Notes: generated by a model from the sequence alone, not told the origin. A stretch of DNA of 64,000 nucleotides from Hippopus hippopus (GCA_946811185.2 OX328109.1:11692255-11756254); one strand, 5' to 3'; counted from the stretch's first letter, positions 1-12,417 are shown. Program-made: numbers and translations.

Positions 1-808
1 CTCTGGCTCTCAGCTTACCAGTTGTAAGAATGTGCCATGATTTTTATTTGACTGCCTCTGAATTACTTTAACTTAATGCAATAAACTCTGAGTACATTTC
101 TCTGACCTTCATTTCTTATTTAAATCTCGTAAGCGGAATATATTGATACTAAAACTTAACTTTTTTATCTGCTTCTCTCAATCTCCATAAATCCCCTATA
201 ATATCTTATCCAATCCTTTATTTGTAGTATTTCACCAATTCTACCAATCCCTTGTCCTTGTGTCTGCTTCTCAAAGTCAACAATATTTACAATGTTTTTT
301 TTTAATTAAATAAATACTGTGGGAGTAAGTTTTTCATTAGCCTAGAAAACAAAGGGCGAAATGGCATAGGACGTGGATAAGGGTGTTAGGGACGCTATAA
401 CGAACATGAAATAAGGCAAACTGCAAAAGGACGAACAGAATCAAGGCCAAACATCAGATAATGACGTATTTTTAGCAGGACTGGTGTAGTTCATAAGTCT
501 GTGAAACTAACAGTATTTGAATTTTTTTCCCAGTAATGATTATTCTTGTTATGATACGCAAACAAAGGGGGCGTGGTTTACATTTTAATTTTTATAAAAA
601 AAATATTTGAAATTCAATCTTATGGATTTAGTCTGATAGTGTTAACCATTAAAGCCCCTTTGGCTACTGTAGTTGCCTTTGCTAAATCTCTCTAGACGAA
701 AGACAGCCATGAAATTGCAGTTATCTAGGTCTTATTCTAGAATGAAAATGTTCATTTGGGTTTATTGGGCGCTTTAACGGTTAAATCCTTCTTGCCTATT
801 TAAATCTA
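1..808. other. AT-rich DNA, nothing recognised
   Basis: I see no long open frame, tRNA-like box or internal inverted repeat in this stretch. Confidence 0.4.
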
Positions 809-810
809 AA

Positions 811-956
811 GGATAATTGTCTTTTTCGATGTATGATCGAGTGAAAAGCAAAGGGTATTTTTTCACGAGTGTCAAAGCCACGAGTGAAAATTTGGCATTC
901 GTTTTTTCCACGAGATGAAAGAAATTTTGATCATACACCGAAACAAACAATTATCC
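811..956. repeat. Palindromic hairpin element
   Basis: The ends are inverted copies: GGATAATTGT...TGTATGATC on the left pairs with GATCATACACCGAAACAAAC...TTATCC on the right, with a shorter CGAGTGAAA/TTTTTCCACGAG core. The whole 146 bp could fold into one imperfect hairpin. The open frame that crosses it is a by-product. Confidence 0.55.
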
Positions 957-1482
957 AATTTCTTTTATGCTCTTCACTTCAACTTTTCTGTTCACGTCTA
1001 ATTTTTGCTCATTGTGAAAATATGTGCATTTTCAGGCGAAATAGATCTATTCAATGTACTTGGATATGGACTAGCTGTTATAATGACGTCACAAGTGATG
1101 TTGACTATGTCATAGAACGTGATATTTCCCCGCTTAGAATTCATTCATGTTCTATAAATATCCGTGGTAATGTCAAAAATAAGTTATAGCATTAATCGGT
1201 GATTTATAACATTCACTGGTGAATTATATGGATATAATTCACTGTTAGATTTCTATAAACTTCTGGAAAGCATGAAAGAAAACAATATTCTGGTTGTAAA
1301 AGAGACTGAATTACAGATACAGTACTTTTTCCCCATATCGGGAAATTCAAAATGACCGAAAAATTGTCCATCAGGGTGAACTAAATATGTGTACACCTTT
1401 AGGCGGTCTTCAGACCGCACCTTCGCCCGTAGAAATACGTTTTCAAGTCATCCTGGCATACTGTTGACGCAACTCAATAATT

Positions 1483-1704
1483 GATTGACTGAATGGTGTT
1501 TTACGCTGCTTTTATTATTATTTCAGTCATATCACGGTGACAGCTCACATATTCATGGGTTTCACCAGTACTAGGCTAGGGTTCTGAAGTGTCTTGCCCA
1601 AGGACACTCCCACGAAAAAAAAAAGTGGATCCAGCGAGGCATTAACTCGGGGCCTCCAGGTCACGAGTCCCACACTTTACCACTGAGCTACGCAGGACCC
1701 CCCG
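1483..1704 (-). mobile_element. tRNA-derived SINE
   Basis: Read on the minus strand it has a tRNA-like head with an A box (GTAGCTCAGTGGTAAAG) and a B-box-like GGCCCCGAGTTAATGCC, then a body that ends in the ATTGATTGACTG-type tail seen in other copies here. It is closest to the copy at 18168-18417; the two share the CCAAGGACACTCCCA body segment. Confidence 0.7.
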
Positions 1705-2479
1705 GCAATTCAATAGCACGATAAGTTAACAGAATATAGAGTCTTTGTAAAGTCAGCCAAACTACTTAGCCAGTAAACTCAACATAGCTGTTCACCAACA
1801 AAACATCACAACAAATGAACATAACACAGTGTTTAATCAACCAAACCAATGGCATGTCAACTTGACATGCTATTAAGTCAACCTTACACTTTAATATGTT
1901 AACAGAACGGACTATCACATTAACCAGACAGAATAAAAAGTCAACCAAAAATAGCAACACATTTACAAAACGTAAAGCTCAGTCAATCCAACATAATGAC
2001 AATTGAACAAAGCATAATGTTAAGTCAACCCTTCATAGATATTTGTTAATCCAAAACAATATTCAGTCAACCAAACATTATGACAAGTTAGCAAAAGAAA
2101 ATGATAACTCAACCTGAAATATAGGTAATTGCCATGATAGGCAAATGAAGTGACCAATTACATATCTTATAAAGTAAACAGGTTTTTACATGACATTACT
2201 ACTATAATTATTAGCTTGCCATAATGATATTTTGATTCCATATCTGTTTTTTGAGAAGAGCAAAAGGTTAATTTAGCTGGACATAATTACAAATGAATAA
2301 AATAAATTGTTCATTCAACTCAGCTTAATGACATGTTAACCTAACATAATAGTATTTGGAGAAGACTACAACTGTTGAAACTTGACTGAATTCCTAACTG
2401 AGTGAACATCATTCGACGTCATCCCTACAAGATTAGAATGAAGTGAGCAACGTGTCCGTTCTGAACAAAAGACAGCTAC
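1704..2479. repeat. Degenerate tandem repeat region
   Basis: From about 1750 to 2350 a loose motif of the type AGTCAACCAAACATAATGACA...GTTAACA recurs at irregular 30-60 bp spacing. No coding signal is seen; the 64-codon minus-strand frame inside it is low complexity. Confidence 0.35.
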
Positions 2480-2645
2480 GGCGTTCCATACTCAGATATG
2501 ACGTCATCGTGCTTATTCGAATACGGCCTCACAAAATCGGTGTGCGAATCGACATTCCCACAAGTGTTTGCGAAATACTGAAGAGAAATCTGAAAATACC
2601 ATAAGAGGCTACGTAGGTCATTGAGAAAATATACGGGTTTTTTTT
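2480..2645 (-). repeat. Dispersed repeat R3, copy 1
   Basis: Minus-strand text shares GCAAACACTTGTGGGAATGT and a TACGTAGCCTCTTATGGTAT block with 38327-38440, 45790-45900 and, on the minus strand, 15735-15865. It may be one end of a longer element. Confidence 0.45.
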
Positions 2646-2961
2646 AACCGTTCATTAGTATTTATTGCTGATTTTGTCGTTTGATAAAGAGTTAAGGATA
2701 AACCTTGCTTACACTGGCTTCTAAATCCTTTTCAAGTAGATAAAGGTTAGTCAGTATGAAGTCACGTGTTGTTCCATTCACTTTGACATATCAATATTCA
2801 TGGAATTTACCCCCTTGAGTGCTAAACAAGATGCACCTTTTTTCCTGGACAGTTTAAATCCTAAAACAGACTTCACAGAACGTGTAGTCTGATCTTAGAT
2901 CAACCCTGTTCCATATGGTGATATTATTCCGACGAAAGGTACTTTGAAATCGCAATATATA

Positions 2962-3277
2962 TGAGTCATGCTCAGTTTAAATGAGGTGTCATGATCTGCA
3001 AAAAGTATCGACCTAGGTCAGCCTGTGCAGTCCACGGAGGCTGACCTGTGTCGAAACCTTTCGCTTTTAATAAATTTTCTTTATGTCAAAGGACCATTCT
3101 ACTTCATGATCCAGTCAGTTGTAAGGCAGAATGTATTGTATGGGCCTTTAATTATGTGATGACTTACTTTGTTGTTCGACAAAATGGATTGTATGAACCC
3201 TTAATTATGTGATGACTTGCTTGGTATAATGCATACCCGGGATGCAATAAACCCTCGTTTGCCACACCGTAGCTCTA
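2962..3277 (+). mobile_element. MITE family A, diverged copy
   Basis: It begins TGAGTCATGCTCAG, has the TCGACCTAGGTCAGCC...GGCTGACCTG hairpin, and then the family block ...AAAGGACCATTCTACTTCATGAT. The right end (CCACACCGTAGCTCTAT) is eroded. Confidence 0.7.
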
Positions 3278-3819
3278 TGTGGTTTTTACATTGCCTGGAA
3301 AAAATCAATTGACTGTTTTAACATCTTAAGGTTAAATCATTGAATGAACAGTCTCGGTCTTTGCGTTCCTCAGAAAGAACGCTTTTGAAACATTGTTAGG
3401 AAGGTTACCTGTATTTTCTCTTTTTTCCATAGGTTTTCATTTCTTTCAAAGACAAATTATATCATTGGAGCCTCATTTTACTTGTCCTCTGCAGAGCTTT
3501 CTTTTAAGATGGAAAAGTCTCAAATTTTGTTTGTTTAAATAAGCAGACTGCTCACAAAGATTTTTTATATTAATTCTTTTGATTAGCCAAAACAAATATT
3601 CAAATTCGGAGATGCAGTTCCCAGATTATTAACTGACCGGAAGTGGAAATAAACTGGGTATAATTGCAACCAAGTGTAATTAAATTTTGATAACGTTTAG
3701 ATGAAGAAATTAACATTTAACGTGTTAAAACCTCGAAACATTTGATACATCTATCATGTTTTGGTTCCTTCCACGATCTCAAGAAAGAATTATAATTGCC
3801 AAGTTTAAAACTGCAGCCA

Positions 3820-4285
3820 TATCACTTCCTATGAATCCCGTTGTACACGGAGTCACTTGCATTCAGCAAACCTTGGGTAATCCGTCGACCAAGTCCCACC
3901 GCTGTCTTACGGAGCTTGACACGGTACATTTCTTCGCCAGTAATACACCGCTTTATCTTTCTCGAAATGTAATACTCCACTTAGAGAAGGAAAAAACAAA
4001 ACAAATCACAATTTCTTATCAGAATCTTTCTAAATACATGTATAATTCCATTGAACAACAGCTAGTACAATTGTTTTCTAATATGTTCTATTAATTCCGT
4101 TGGAATTTTCAGCAACAGGTTGCCCATTATCGTGGCTGTTGTTGCTGGTGCCAATCGAATTACCTGGGCGCCGCAATGTTCAAGATCATGTGACGTGCAG
4201 TATTTCAAATGGAAACCCCCTTGGTGCAGTCGGGGTTAGATTTAGGTACAGAACCTGCCGAGTTGTGTCGAGAGATAAACTTGCT
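3820..4285 (+). repeat. Dispersed repeat R1, copy 1
   Basis: Homologous over about 450 bp to 45955-46405. Shared landmarks in order are CAGCAAACCTTGGGTAATC, ACATTTCTTCGCC, AATTCCGTTGG, GGCGCCGC, and GGTTAGATTTAGGTACAG followed by GCCGAGTT. Neither copy keeps a long shared reading frame, so this is probably a transposon fragment of unknown class and the frames here are not genes. Confidence 0.6.
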
Positions 4286-4289
4286 GATA

Positions 4290-5935
4290 AAGAGCCACTT
4301 GACAACGAGACAAGATTTATTATGTGACTTGATCATGTGATCAAATTTTTGTAGGCTAGTTGGTCATGTAACCAGCTAGAACTACTTTTTAAGTGCGGTA
4401 CATGTACATGGAGTCAATATTTACAATAAGATTATTGCTTAAAATACGATGCCCATGTTGATTGTTCTTATTGTTTAAAACAAAATAGAATTCTTCTCCA
4501 CAACGTTTTCCACAGCTAAACATAACGTTTATGACGTACTCAGTATCATTCATTCATTTTGTCCGGTTTGCCTTCGGCTCACCAGATGAATTCCTGATAA
4601 ACTTAAGCCGTCTAAGACACCAACCATCTATTCTCTATTTATGGAACAGCAAACATTGTAGAAAAATAGACTAACTGATCATAACAAAAAATATTTCTTT
4701 TTCCACACTGTTTCACAGACTGTCCACTGCAGGGATGGGAAAGGTCGTATTTCCATAGTTGCGATCGACATTAATCTTTAATTTACGTGAAATATTTGAC
4801 GTAATCTTCAACAATTTTATGCAGGAGCAAGCAGCAAGCAATTTGCACAAAACATAATGTATCGATTCCCCTCTATTTTTGCCCTGTATTTATTGAAAGT
4901 AGCATGGACGAAAATAGCATTTTTTTTTACTTTTTTTTTTTCTTTGTGAGTGCATCGTAAATTCTTTGAAATATTTTTCGGCGAACATCGATTTTTATCG
5001 AATAACTGGAAAGAAAGGCCTTGACTCTTTATTACTGTTATCTTGTTCGACCGGAAGCGATAGCATGGTGCATTACGTCCAGGAAAATTTTCTGACGCGA
5101 TAAAAATATATCTGTAGCGCAATAATCTAAATTATTTTGGGTGCATTGCTGCATGGAATGGGTCTCTATTGGACAGAGCATATTCCGTGCAGTCGAGTCT
5201 TTATCTACACTGTTCGCAGAAGCACAATGAGTTGCACTGTGTGTCCTAAGGGTTACACCACACCGCCTACAAACAAACAAACAAACAAAAAACCATCAAC
5301 ACCAAAACACAACTCGGTATTCTGCCTAATTTCACTAATTTCTCAAAGATATTTCAAGTGAAGACAACCATTTAAAAGTCTAATTGCACACTCCTCGTTA
5401 ATTTTGTTTCCCGGAGTTTTTAGTGTTCTCTTTCTTTTTAAATTTTCCTGACTTTCACGACGTTTGACTTTGAAATCAATTTGTGACCTCGTTGCTGGAA
5501 AATAATCTATAGGCTGGTTTTATGTATAATGTTTAATTGCTTTAAACCAAAGCCAGAAACGACAAGGATCAAAGACATGCGTTTATGATTTAACATCTCC
5601 GATGCAAACCAAAGAAAATACAAATAAATCAAGAATTTGTACCACTTATCATAGGTTATAAATAATTCTCTTTCTCTTCCAATAAAAATTCAGTTGTCTT
5701 AGATATACATTTGTAATAATCTGTCAATCAGTTTACCCGTCAATTAACAATCGGTCAAAACTTCAAGGCTGATCAATCGATCAATCAAATTGAAACTACT
5801 TAGGAAGCTTTATTTTCAGATATAATCAGAATATCAAATTTTATATTTATCTGCGGGTCAAACCAATATAAAACATAAAATGTCAAAAAAAAAACTATGT
5901 ATATCATAAAACCATTTATCCCGCCCCCTCTTTGG
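4290..5935. other. No recognised feature
   Basis: AT-rich sequence with a few short palindromes (for example TTGATCATGTGATCAA near 4330). Short open frames near 4817-5361 overlap on opposite strands and show no recognisable domain. Confidence 0.35.
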
Positions 5936-5937
5936 TT

Positions 5938-6425
5938 TTACCTTCACCCCACAATCCGGAGTTTTAACGACCCTGACAGAGAAGACGTTTGAAAACATTG
6001 TCTCGAAAGCAGAAAATGCTGGTAAACACAATGTTTTCTTTCCGTTTACAGACATGTCTCATAGTTTTAGTCACATTCCATTCATCGTCTGCAACAGCTT
6101 TCAATACGTAAAAGTATATCATTTTGTCGGCTGGTAGAGCTTAAATACGTAAATGACCCTTCACGGTTTGCTGACAGACAAATGCTGTTGTTTTTCCATT
6201 AGCTTGTCACTCTTAGCATTCACTATCAGTTCATTTGAGTCAAACGGAATTGAATTAATCTGCGGGTACCCTAACCTTTAGCAAGTCACTTATTTGACGA
6301 CCGTCAGAAAATGGTATTTGAAAACAATGTTTGAAAAGGTTAAAATGGTGGTATTCAGCAATTCCTCCTTTTCAGAAATATTTTCTTCCATTTTTAAAGA
6401 AAAATCCATAGCATCATTTGAACCA
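5938..6425. mobile_element. Two diverged MITE family B copies
   Basis: 5938-6125 has TTTTAACGACCCTGA, AAAACATTGT, AGAAAATGCTGGTAAACA and the CGTCTGCAA...GCTTTCAA block. 6265-6425 repeats the layout with heavier decay (GACGACCGTCAGAAAATGG). Both lost part of the central palindrome. Confidence 0.55.
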
Positions 6426-7277
6426 CGGTAGTCTACAAATGCCCTCAACTTGCAGGCACCAAAAATTTGTCGTCCGGTACACAGTGGACAGTTGTGTATT
6501 TCACTTTTTCTATGTTTAGTAAAGTGGAGGATTCTAGACCTGGAGCCCCTGGGTTCGATCCTTTTCCAAAGTGCTTAATGTTTTCATAGAAGTGACATTT
6601 CAGAGCCGTAGCCCTGCACTGATTAACCCTAGTTACATCAATAAGTGAGCTGCCCGCGTGATATGACGGAAATAACGTTATAAGCGACGTTAACACCATT
6701 AAGTCAACGAATCAGCATTTCTGGCAGCCATTTGCAAAGCTTGAGCTCCGGCAGTTCAGTGGGATAGAGCACAGCTTATAATCAAATCGGATTATTGTTT
6801 CCTAGGTTGATAAGAACCAATGTCAAAGAATTGCACGGTTCAAAATATGATACCTTACTTGTACAAGTGCTTTATTTCTCAGCTTTATTACTGCTGTATT
6901 CAAGACGGACTTTAAAACATCTGAGGAAGCCATTTTGAAATATTTCATTGGCTTATTGTCAAATACCATTTCCGGTCCATTCTTTAGACTGAGTGAAAAC
7001 AGGAAATAGCATTGTCTATCGAGCGTCCCGATAAATGTGTCGAGGCGTTTTCAAGCGTCTATAATGAGTAGGTACGTAAGAAATAAACCAGTCTCGACAC
7101 GCGAGGTCATTTATTACTTTGACCTTTACTGGGATGGTGCTACACACGTTGTATTCACAAGAAGGATATTCACCTGCAGCAATAGATTATAGTAAAGCCT
7201 GTTCCATATTTGTTATCCATATACAAAACGGTATAGTGACAGTCGTCTTCAGCAAGTTTGTTTCTGGGGCAAATGGT

Positions 7278-7487
7278 TTAACCCTTTACCGTACAATGAA
7301 AAGTTTTAACGACGCTAAGAAAACGGCCTTTTTAAAGCATTACGGGAAAAGGAAAAAATGCTAGTAACTAGCATTTTATCCTTTCAAGACAAATTTCATC
7401 ATTTGTGCAACATTTACCCTGTAGTCTGCAAGCCGATGCCTTCAATTTGGACAAGTCTAAGATTCTGACGTGTGGTTAAAAGTTAAA
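7278..7487. mobile_element. MITE family B
   Basis: Ends TTAACCCTTTACC and GGTTAAAAGTTAA; the centre AAATGCTAGTAACTAGCATTT is palindromic. The 81-codon frame at 7119-7364 ends inside this element. Confidence 0.75.
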
Positions 7488-7506
7488 CTTTAAGATATCT
7501 GACATA

Positions 7507-7769
7507 TGAGCCATGCTCTGTGAAAAGGGGGCTTAATGCATCTGAGAAAATTATCGACCCTGGTCAGCCCGCGCTGTCCGCGCAGGCTGACCTGGGTCGA
7601 AACTTTTCGCTATTGGTCAATTTTCTGTATGTCAAAGGACCATTCTACTTCATGATTAAATCGGTTGTTAAAAATAGCGGATACTATGGGTCCATAAGTA
7701 TGTGACGGTTTGCTTGGTACCATGGATTTTGGAAATTCATTAAGTCCCCTTTTCGTCGGAGCATAGCTT
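7507..7769 (+). mobile_element. MITE family A
   Basis: A good copy: TGAGCCATGCTCTGTG start, GGTCAGCCCGCGCTGTCCGC hairpin stem, ATGTCAAAGGACCATTCTAC block, and a GGAGCATAGCTTA end that is the inverted terminus. Confidence 0.8.
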
Positions 7770-7814
7770 AAGTCTAGAAGACCCGGTGACTTCTGTATGT
7801 ATACTCAGTATCGC

Positions 7815-8212
7815 TCTCAATGAGGGCCATTCTTCAGTTACTTCCCTTGATTCCTCTCCAGTACTACATTGGTCCTGATAAGGGGATTACTTGGCTTTTA
7901 TCCTTGATTTTCTTGCACTACATAGCCATGTTCTTGAAATAATATCTATAATTAGTATAAATAGATTAGTTTACAAATCAATATATAGGTATTTTCTGAT
8001 GTTTAAGATCAGAATTTGATTTCATACTACAAGAGGACTGTGCACATATATCATAAATTATGTTAAATTTATCGCAACATCCCCAAGGGAATCAAGGATA
8101 AAAACAAAGGAATACAGGTAAAAGGACCAATATGTTATTTGGCTACCTTTAGTCTTTATCTGGCAAGGGAGATAATTTGACTCATAGGAATGGCCCCCAT
8201 TGTGCATTTATG
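7815..8212. mobile_element. Foldback MITE with long inverted arms
   Basis: Left arm (about 7815-7915: AATGAGGGCCATTC, TTGGTCCT, TTTTATCCTTGATT) recurs inverted in the right arm (about 8085-8205: AATCAAGGATAAAAAC, AGGACCAA, GGAATGGCCCCCATT). Arms are about 110 bp, and the spacer of about 170 bp is AT-rich. No other copy was noticed in this window. Confidence 0.6.
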
Positions 8213-8227
8213 TATGAGTGCACTGCC

Positions 8228-8415
8228 TTAACTCTTTCGCTAGATTTTTCCAAATTTAAGCAATTTCGGACGAGAAATCAAATATATGGCTCTTAGAAAA
8301 CTTTGTGGTGAAAGGAAAAAATGCTGGTTACCAGCGTTTCTCCTTTTCCTACAATGTTTCAAAAGCTTTCTCCGTGAGGGTCGTCAAAACTTGGGATTGC
8401 GTGGTAACGGGATAT
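8228..8415. mobile_element. MITE family B
   Basis: Centre GGAAAAAATGCTGGTTACC followed by AGCGTTTCTCCTTTTCCTAC; the right arm carries GAGGGTCGTCAAAACTTGGG and GTGGTAACGGG. Confidence 0.7.
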
Positions 8416-8458
8416 AGCATCAATGCCCTTTACAGAAGTTTCAATTGGCGTAGAAAAT

Positions 8459-8720
8459 AATTGATTGAATGATTGGAGTTAAACGCCGCTTATGATTGCT
8501 TAAGTCATACCACGGCGGTCAGTGCACCTATGCATGTGTTTCCTGGCTTTCTCACACCAGTACTAACACAACTTACTTTCCAAGTCACTGACTACTTTCT
8601 CACATGCATCAGAGTTGAGAGGCGAAAAATCTCCGGAACAAAGTTTGCCCCAACCGGGTATCGAACTCGCAACAGGTCACGAGTCCGATACGCTATCCAC
8701 TGAGCTACCCGGGCGGGCGC
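8459..8720 (-). mobile_element. tRNA-derived SINE
   Basis: On the minus strand the head reads GGGTAGCTCAGTGGATAGCG (A box) and GCGAGTTCGATACCC (B box). The body has the GCACTGACCGCCGTGG and AACGCCG(C/T) segments typical of the family and an ATTGATTG-type tail. Confidence 0.8.
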
Positions 8721-8724
8721 GTAG

Positions 8725-9330
8725 AAAATAAAGTTAGCTGGTACATAGGTGATGGTTTCAAAACGATGCTATACTTCTATTATCTTATTAACACTTTTCC
8801 AGGGGATAAGGCTATTGCGGAAAATTCAAGTAGAGCCTAACGCATATTTCGGGGTAAGATATGACATACACTCATGAGGCGGGAGGTCTTTTGCATACGA
8901 GCATGCATACAGACGCATCCGGTTAGTACTCCGCAAGTTGTAAACTGGTACCCGCTGCATCTCCCATAACCGTCTGATAGACCACAGGGTACACTTTTAG
9001 AATTCATCCATGACAGCTACTGGTTGTAAAATTAGCCAATCAGACATTGCATGGCAAAGAGCCATGAATTCCTTTATGAAATAGCGGAGGAAATCCATGG
9101 TCGGCCACGATTTTCATTTAAGACAAAGATTATTTTGTCCATGATCAGTGTTAAACGTGCTAAAGAATGTAATCTTTTGCAATGCAGAAAGTTTTGTGCA
9201 TGAATTAATTTACAGTTTGAGCTGTCAGGTCTAGTAACCTCCCACGTTGCCCCCTGAAGTCTTTTGTTATGCAAAATCCTGCCTTGTACGAGATATCAAG
9301 TGTTACCTGTTGCTAAAACACAGCCATATT
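8725..9330. other. No recognised feature
   Basis: No repeat partner, RNA box or convincing reading frame is seen. Confidence 0.35.
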
Positions 9331-9333
9331 AAG

Positions 9334-10414
9334 CCCCCGTCACACCAAACTAGTTCTTGGAACGTCTTACCCCGTCCTGACATAATCGGAAAACGGGTTG
9401 CGGTCGGGGTAGAACTTGAAATTTTGTCCTGATAATGCCTGAAGCCCCCTTCTCACCAAACCTGTTCTTAGAAAGTTTTACCCCGGTCAACAAAGTCGTA
9501 AAACGGGCTGCGGTCGGGATAGGACGTGTAATTTCGTTCGGTAAAATGCAAACGCACTGCCAATTGATGCCTGACTGCACCACGTCTCTAATAGGATCGT
9601 AATACGACGGCTCCGTTTGTAGTACGTCCATCTCGTTTTAAGTACGTTGGCACTCTGTCTAATTACAGGACGGGATGGACGGCAAAAAATTTTGAGCAGG
9701 CTCAAAGTTCTGGAGCACCCTTCCCGTCCTAACCCGTCCATTAAGTTCGCAGACAGATCGTAAAAGGTTGCTAATACGTCTACTCCTTCCGAACACAGTT
9801 TAAGTCCGTTTGGCAACAATTTTCGGAACGGGGTGAGAACGAGTTTGGTGTGACGGGGGTATTAGAGGCTGCCAGGTTATACCCCATCACACCGAACTCG
9901 TTCTCACTACGTTCCGAAAATTGTTATCAAACGGACTCAAACTGTGTTCTAACGGAACAGACGTAGTGGCAACGTTTTACGATCTGTTTACAAACTTCAT
10001 GGACGGGCTAGGACGGGAAGGGTGCTCCAGAACCTTGAGCCTGCTCAAAAATGTTTGCCGTCCTTCCCGTCCTGTAATAAGACGGAGTGACAACTTACTT
10101 AAAACGAGATGGACGTGCTACAAACGGAACTGTCGCACTTCGATCCCATAAGGGACGTGTTACCACGTGGTGCATTCGGGCACCAATTGGTAGTATGTTT
10201 GCAAACCGACCAAAATTACACGTTCTACTCCGACCGCAATCCGTTTTACGGTTTTGTTAAGACAGGGTCAAACGTTCTACGATCTAGTTTGGTGCGACGG
10301 GGACTTTAGGCATTATTAGGCCAAAATTACACGTTCTACCACGACCGCAACCCGTTGAACGATTTTGTTAAGACAGGGTAAAACATTTAAGATCTAGTTT
10401 GGTGTGACGGGGGC
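9334..10414. mobile_element. 1.08-kb foldback element
   Basis: Two arms of about 520 bp (9334-9860 and 9879-10414) are inverted copies around a spacer of about 20 bp. Outer ends are GCCCCCGTCACACCAAACTA and TAGTTTGGTGTGACGGGGGC. The inner arm ends are the same motif (AGTTTGGTGTGACGGGGG at about 9847 and CCCATCACACCGAACTCG at about 9882). A further internal copy of the motif lies in each arm (about 9438 and 10290). The matching open frames on opposite strands (9487-9819 minus, 9921-10151 plus) share peptide text because of the symmetry. They show no known domain and are not called genes. Confidence 0.75.
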
Positions 10415-10694
10415 CGAACTGTATGATACATTTCCAATGCCATTTTTTATGCCAACGAAATTCTCTTTACTTGATCGATAACAAGTAGCCAGATATCGCA
10501 ATTATTGCATGGCTAACAAACACAATGAACACTCACTTCTGTTATGTCCACAAGAAAGGAAGGTTCAACAATAGTGTAGCGTCAATAACGCAGAAAACAC
10601 AAGTGCGTAAAGTAGACATAAAAAAGGAAAATGGGAACATGTAAAATATTCTTTTTTAACTAATGAACAACTTCATCTTTTTATTTAAGACAAA

Positions 10695-10888
10695 AACTGC
10701 TAAACAATGAAACTTCCCAACCGATAATAAAAAGCAAATGTTCTAATTTGATCCCATTTCTTCTCGATAGAAAGTGTCACTGTATCGGACAGTATAGATC
10801 TCGGACAGTATGCACGTTCTGTGCAGTCTGATCTTGATTCACACTGTCCTCAAAAGCCCACTGCGTCGTGCTTAGCAGCCTAAAGTAA
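10695..10888. mobile_element. MITE family C
   Basis: Left part AACTGCTAAAC...CCGATAATAAAAA, hairpin GGACAGTATAGATC...TGCACGTTCTGTGCAGTCTG...CACTGTCC, then the CTTAGCAGCCTAA end. Confidence 0.65.
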
Positions 10889-11191
10889 AATAGTACTCTA
10901 AATTTGGAGTGCGTAATTATTGTAAACCCCTGGTTACGTCACTGCTCAGGATTTTGTTGCATGACACAACTTATTTTTAGTTCGTTTCAAAAGAAATACG
11001 CCTACACACAGCGAGTAACCAAGTCGTAAGGTCTCCGCTTTCTGGATACTTTTAGACTAATGCTTATTTAGCGACGGAATCCCCTAACAGAAAAATGCGA
11101 ATAATTAATTAATTAGCAGTGATTTTTCTGTTTTTTTTTTTTTTAATATATAATATTTAATCTCAGAAAATTTTCACCGTCTTTCAAAAAG

Positions 11192-11467
11192 TTGAAGCAA
11201 AAAATTGAAATGGGATCATGCTTTAAAACGACACTTAGCGAATGTCACTTATATGATATCGCCACAGCCTTCTCTCGGCATAAACCGCACAAGATCGTAA
11301 GTGCTGACGAATACGGAATATGGCGATTACAGTCGGCGGGCGACATTCCTGAATTATATCCCGGCTACCTCAAACATAACTGGGTCACAAAAAGCCTGTC
11401 TGGTGGGTGCAAATGCGCCTTTACAAATAAACACGATCTAACGACATTTTGGATAATTCTGATTTAG
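11192..11467 (+). CDS. Unassigned 91-codon ORF
   Basis: The sequence from about 11210 to 11450 is visibly richer in G and C than its flanks and is open for 91 codons from an ATG. The predicted product is neutral to basic, with a Cys pair near the C-terminus (GGCKCAF) and no signal peptide or membrane segment. I recognise no family. It could be a chance frame, a single small exon, or a transposon fragment. No splice or promoter signal clearly supports it. Confidence 0.15.
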   Translation: MKQKIEMGSCFKTTLSECHLYDIATAFSRHKPHKIVSADEYGIWRLQSAGDIPELYPGYLKHNWVTKSLSGGCKCAFTNKHDLTTFWIILI

Positions 11468-11754
11468 ACGGAAACGATGCAAAAAACAATTCACATACTA
11501 ACACACCAGCAACTGTTGTTGCGTAATATACCGATGTCTTTGACGTGATGCAATAATGATGGTTTTACAGAAAGTTAGCTATGTAAATGATTCTTAATGA
11601 TACTTTTACGTGACACAAGAAATCGAGTCTGTAATCTAGATTTACAAAAATCGATATCCTCTGCTACACACTTTGATTCCGACCGCAGAGTAACACATAT
11701 TTCAAAGCAAATGCCAAGCTACATTTTACCACGAAATGGAGAGTAAGACAGAGA

Positions 11755-11880
11755 TAAAACGACAGTGATAGGGAGACAGAGAGAGCGTAAGACAGTGATA
11801 GGGAGACAGAGAGAGCGTAAGATAGTGATAGGGAGACATAGAGAGTGTAAGATAGTGATAGGGAGAGAGAGACTGGAAGA
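11755..11880 (+). repeat. 30-bp tandem repeat, about 4 units
   Basis: Unit GACAGTGATAGGGAGACAGA plus GAGAGCGTAA, with GATA/GACA variation. It produces the SLSLSY-type repeats in the minus-strand frame 11664-12260, which is therefore rejected as a gene. Confidence 0.85.
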
Positions 11881-12045
11881 CAGAAATTTTCAGAAAGGTT
11901 TGCAGGTTGCTGTTTGGTAGATCTATTGCCATCACCGACGTTGTATCTCATCGTGGTTGCTACTATTACCAACTTACAATGATAACACTCATAGGCTGAA
12001 AATAAATGAACATGAAGATTTGTATCATTTCGGTAAATAGATGAC

Positions 12046-12289
12046 TTAAGCTCTGTGGAAAAGGGATTAATGCATCTGCAAAAAGTATCGGCAAAGGTCA
12101 GCCTAACTTGGGTTGAAAAGTTTTGCTTTTGGTAAATTTCCTGGATATAGTCCATGGACCATTCTACCTCGAGATTCAGTCGGTTGTCAAACAAAATGCA
12201 TTTTATAGATACATACTTATTATGAAGACTTTCTTGGTATAGTGCATTATGGAGATGCATTCAACCCCCTTTTCTTCGAGGATGCCTCA
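12046..12289 (+). mobile_element. MITE family A, diverged copy
   Basis: AAGCTCTGTGGAAAAGGG start, GCATCTGCAAAAAGTATCG block and CCCCCTTTTCTTCGAGGATG end. Half of the internal GGTCAGCC hairpin is deleted. Confidence 0.7.
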
Positions 12290-12353
12290 TACATCAAGAC
12301 CATTTAGACCAAAATGTGCCCCAACATTCAGATGATCAGTCGAATCATGTCCC

Positions 12354-12383
12354 TTTCTTTCTTTCTTTCTTTCTTTCTGTCTG

Positions 12384-12417
<34 letters not shown>

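Noticed and set aside
3756..4327. Two adjacent plus-strand frames (112 and 75 codons)
   Set aside because: They lie in dispersed repeat R1, whose second copy does not keep either frame.
9350..10309. Four overlapping frames of 66-110 codons with similar peptides
   Set aside because: They are mirror images produced by the two arms of the foldback element and show no domain or conserved codon pattern.
11664..12260. 198-codon minus-strand frame, the longest in the window
   Set aside because: Nearly half is SLSLSY-type text from a 30-bp tandem repeat, and the rest crosses a family A MITE.
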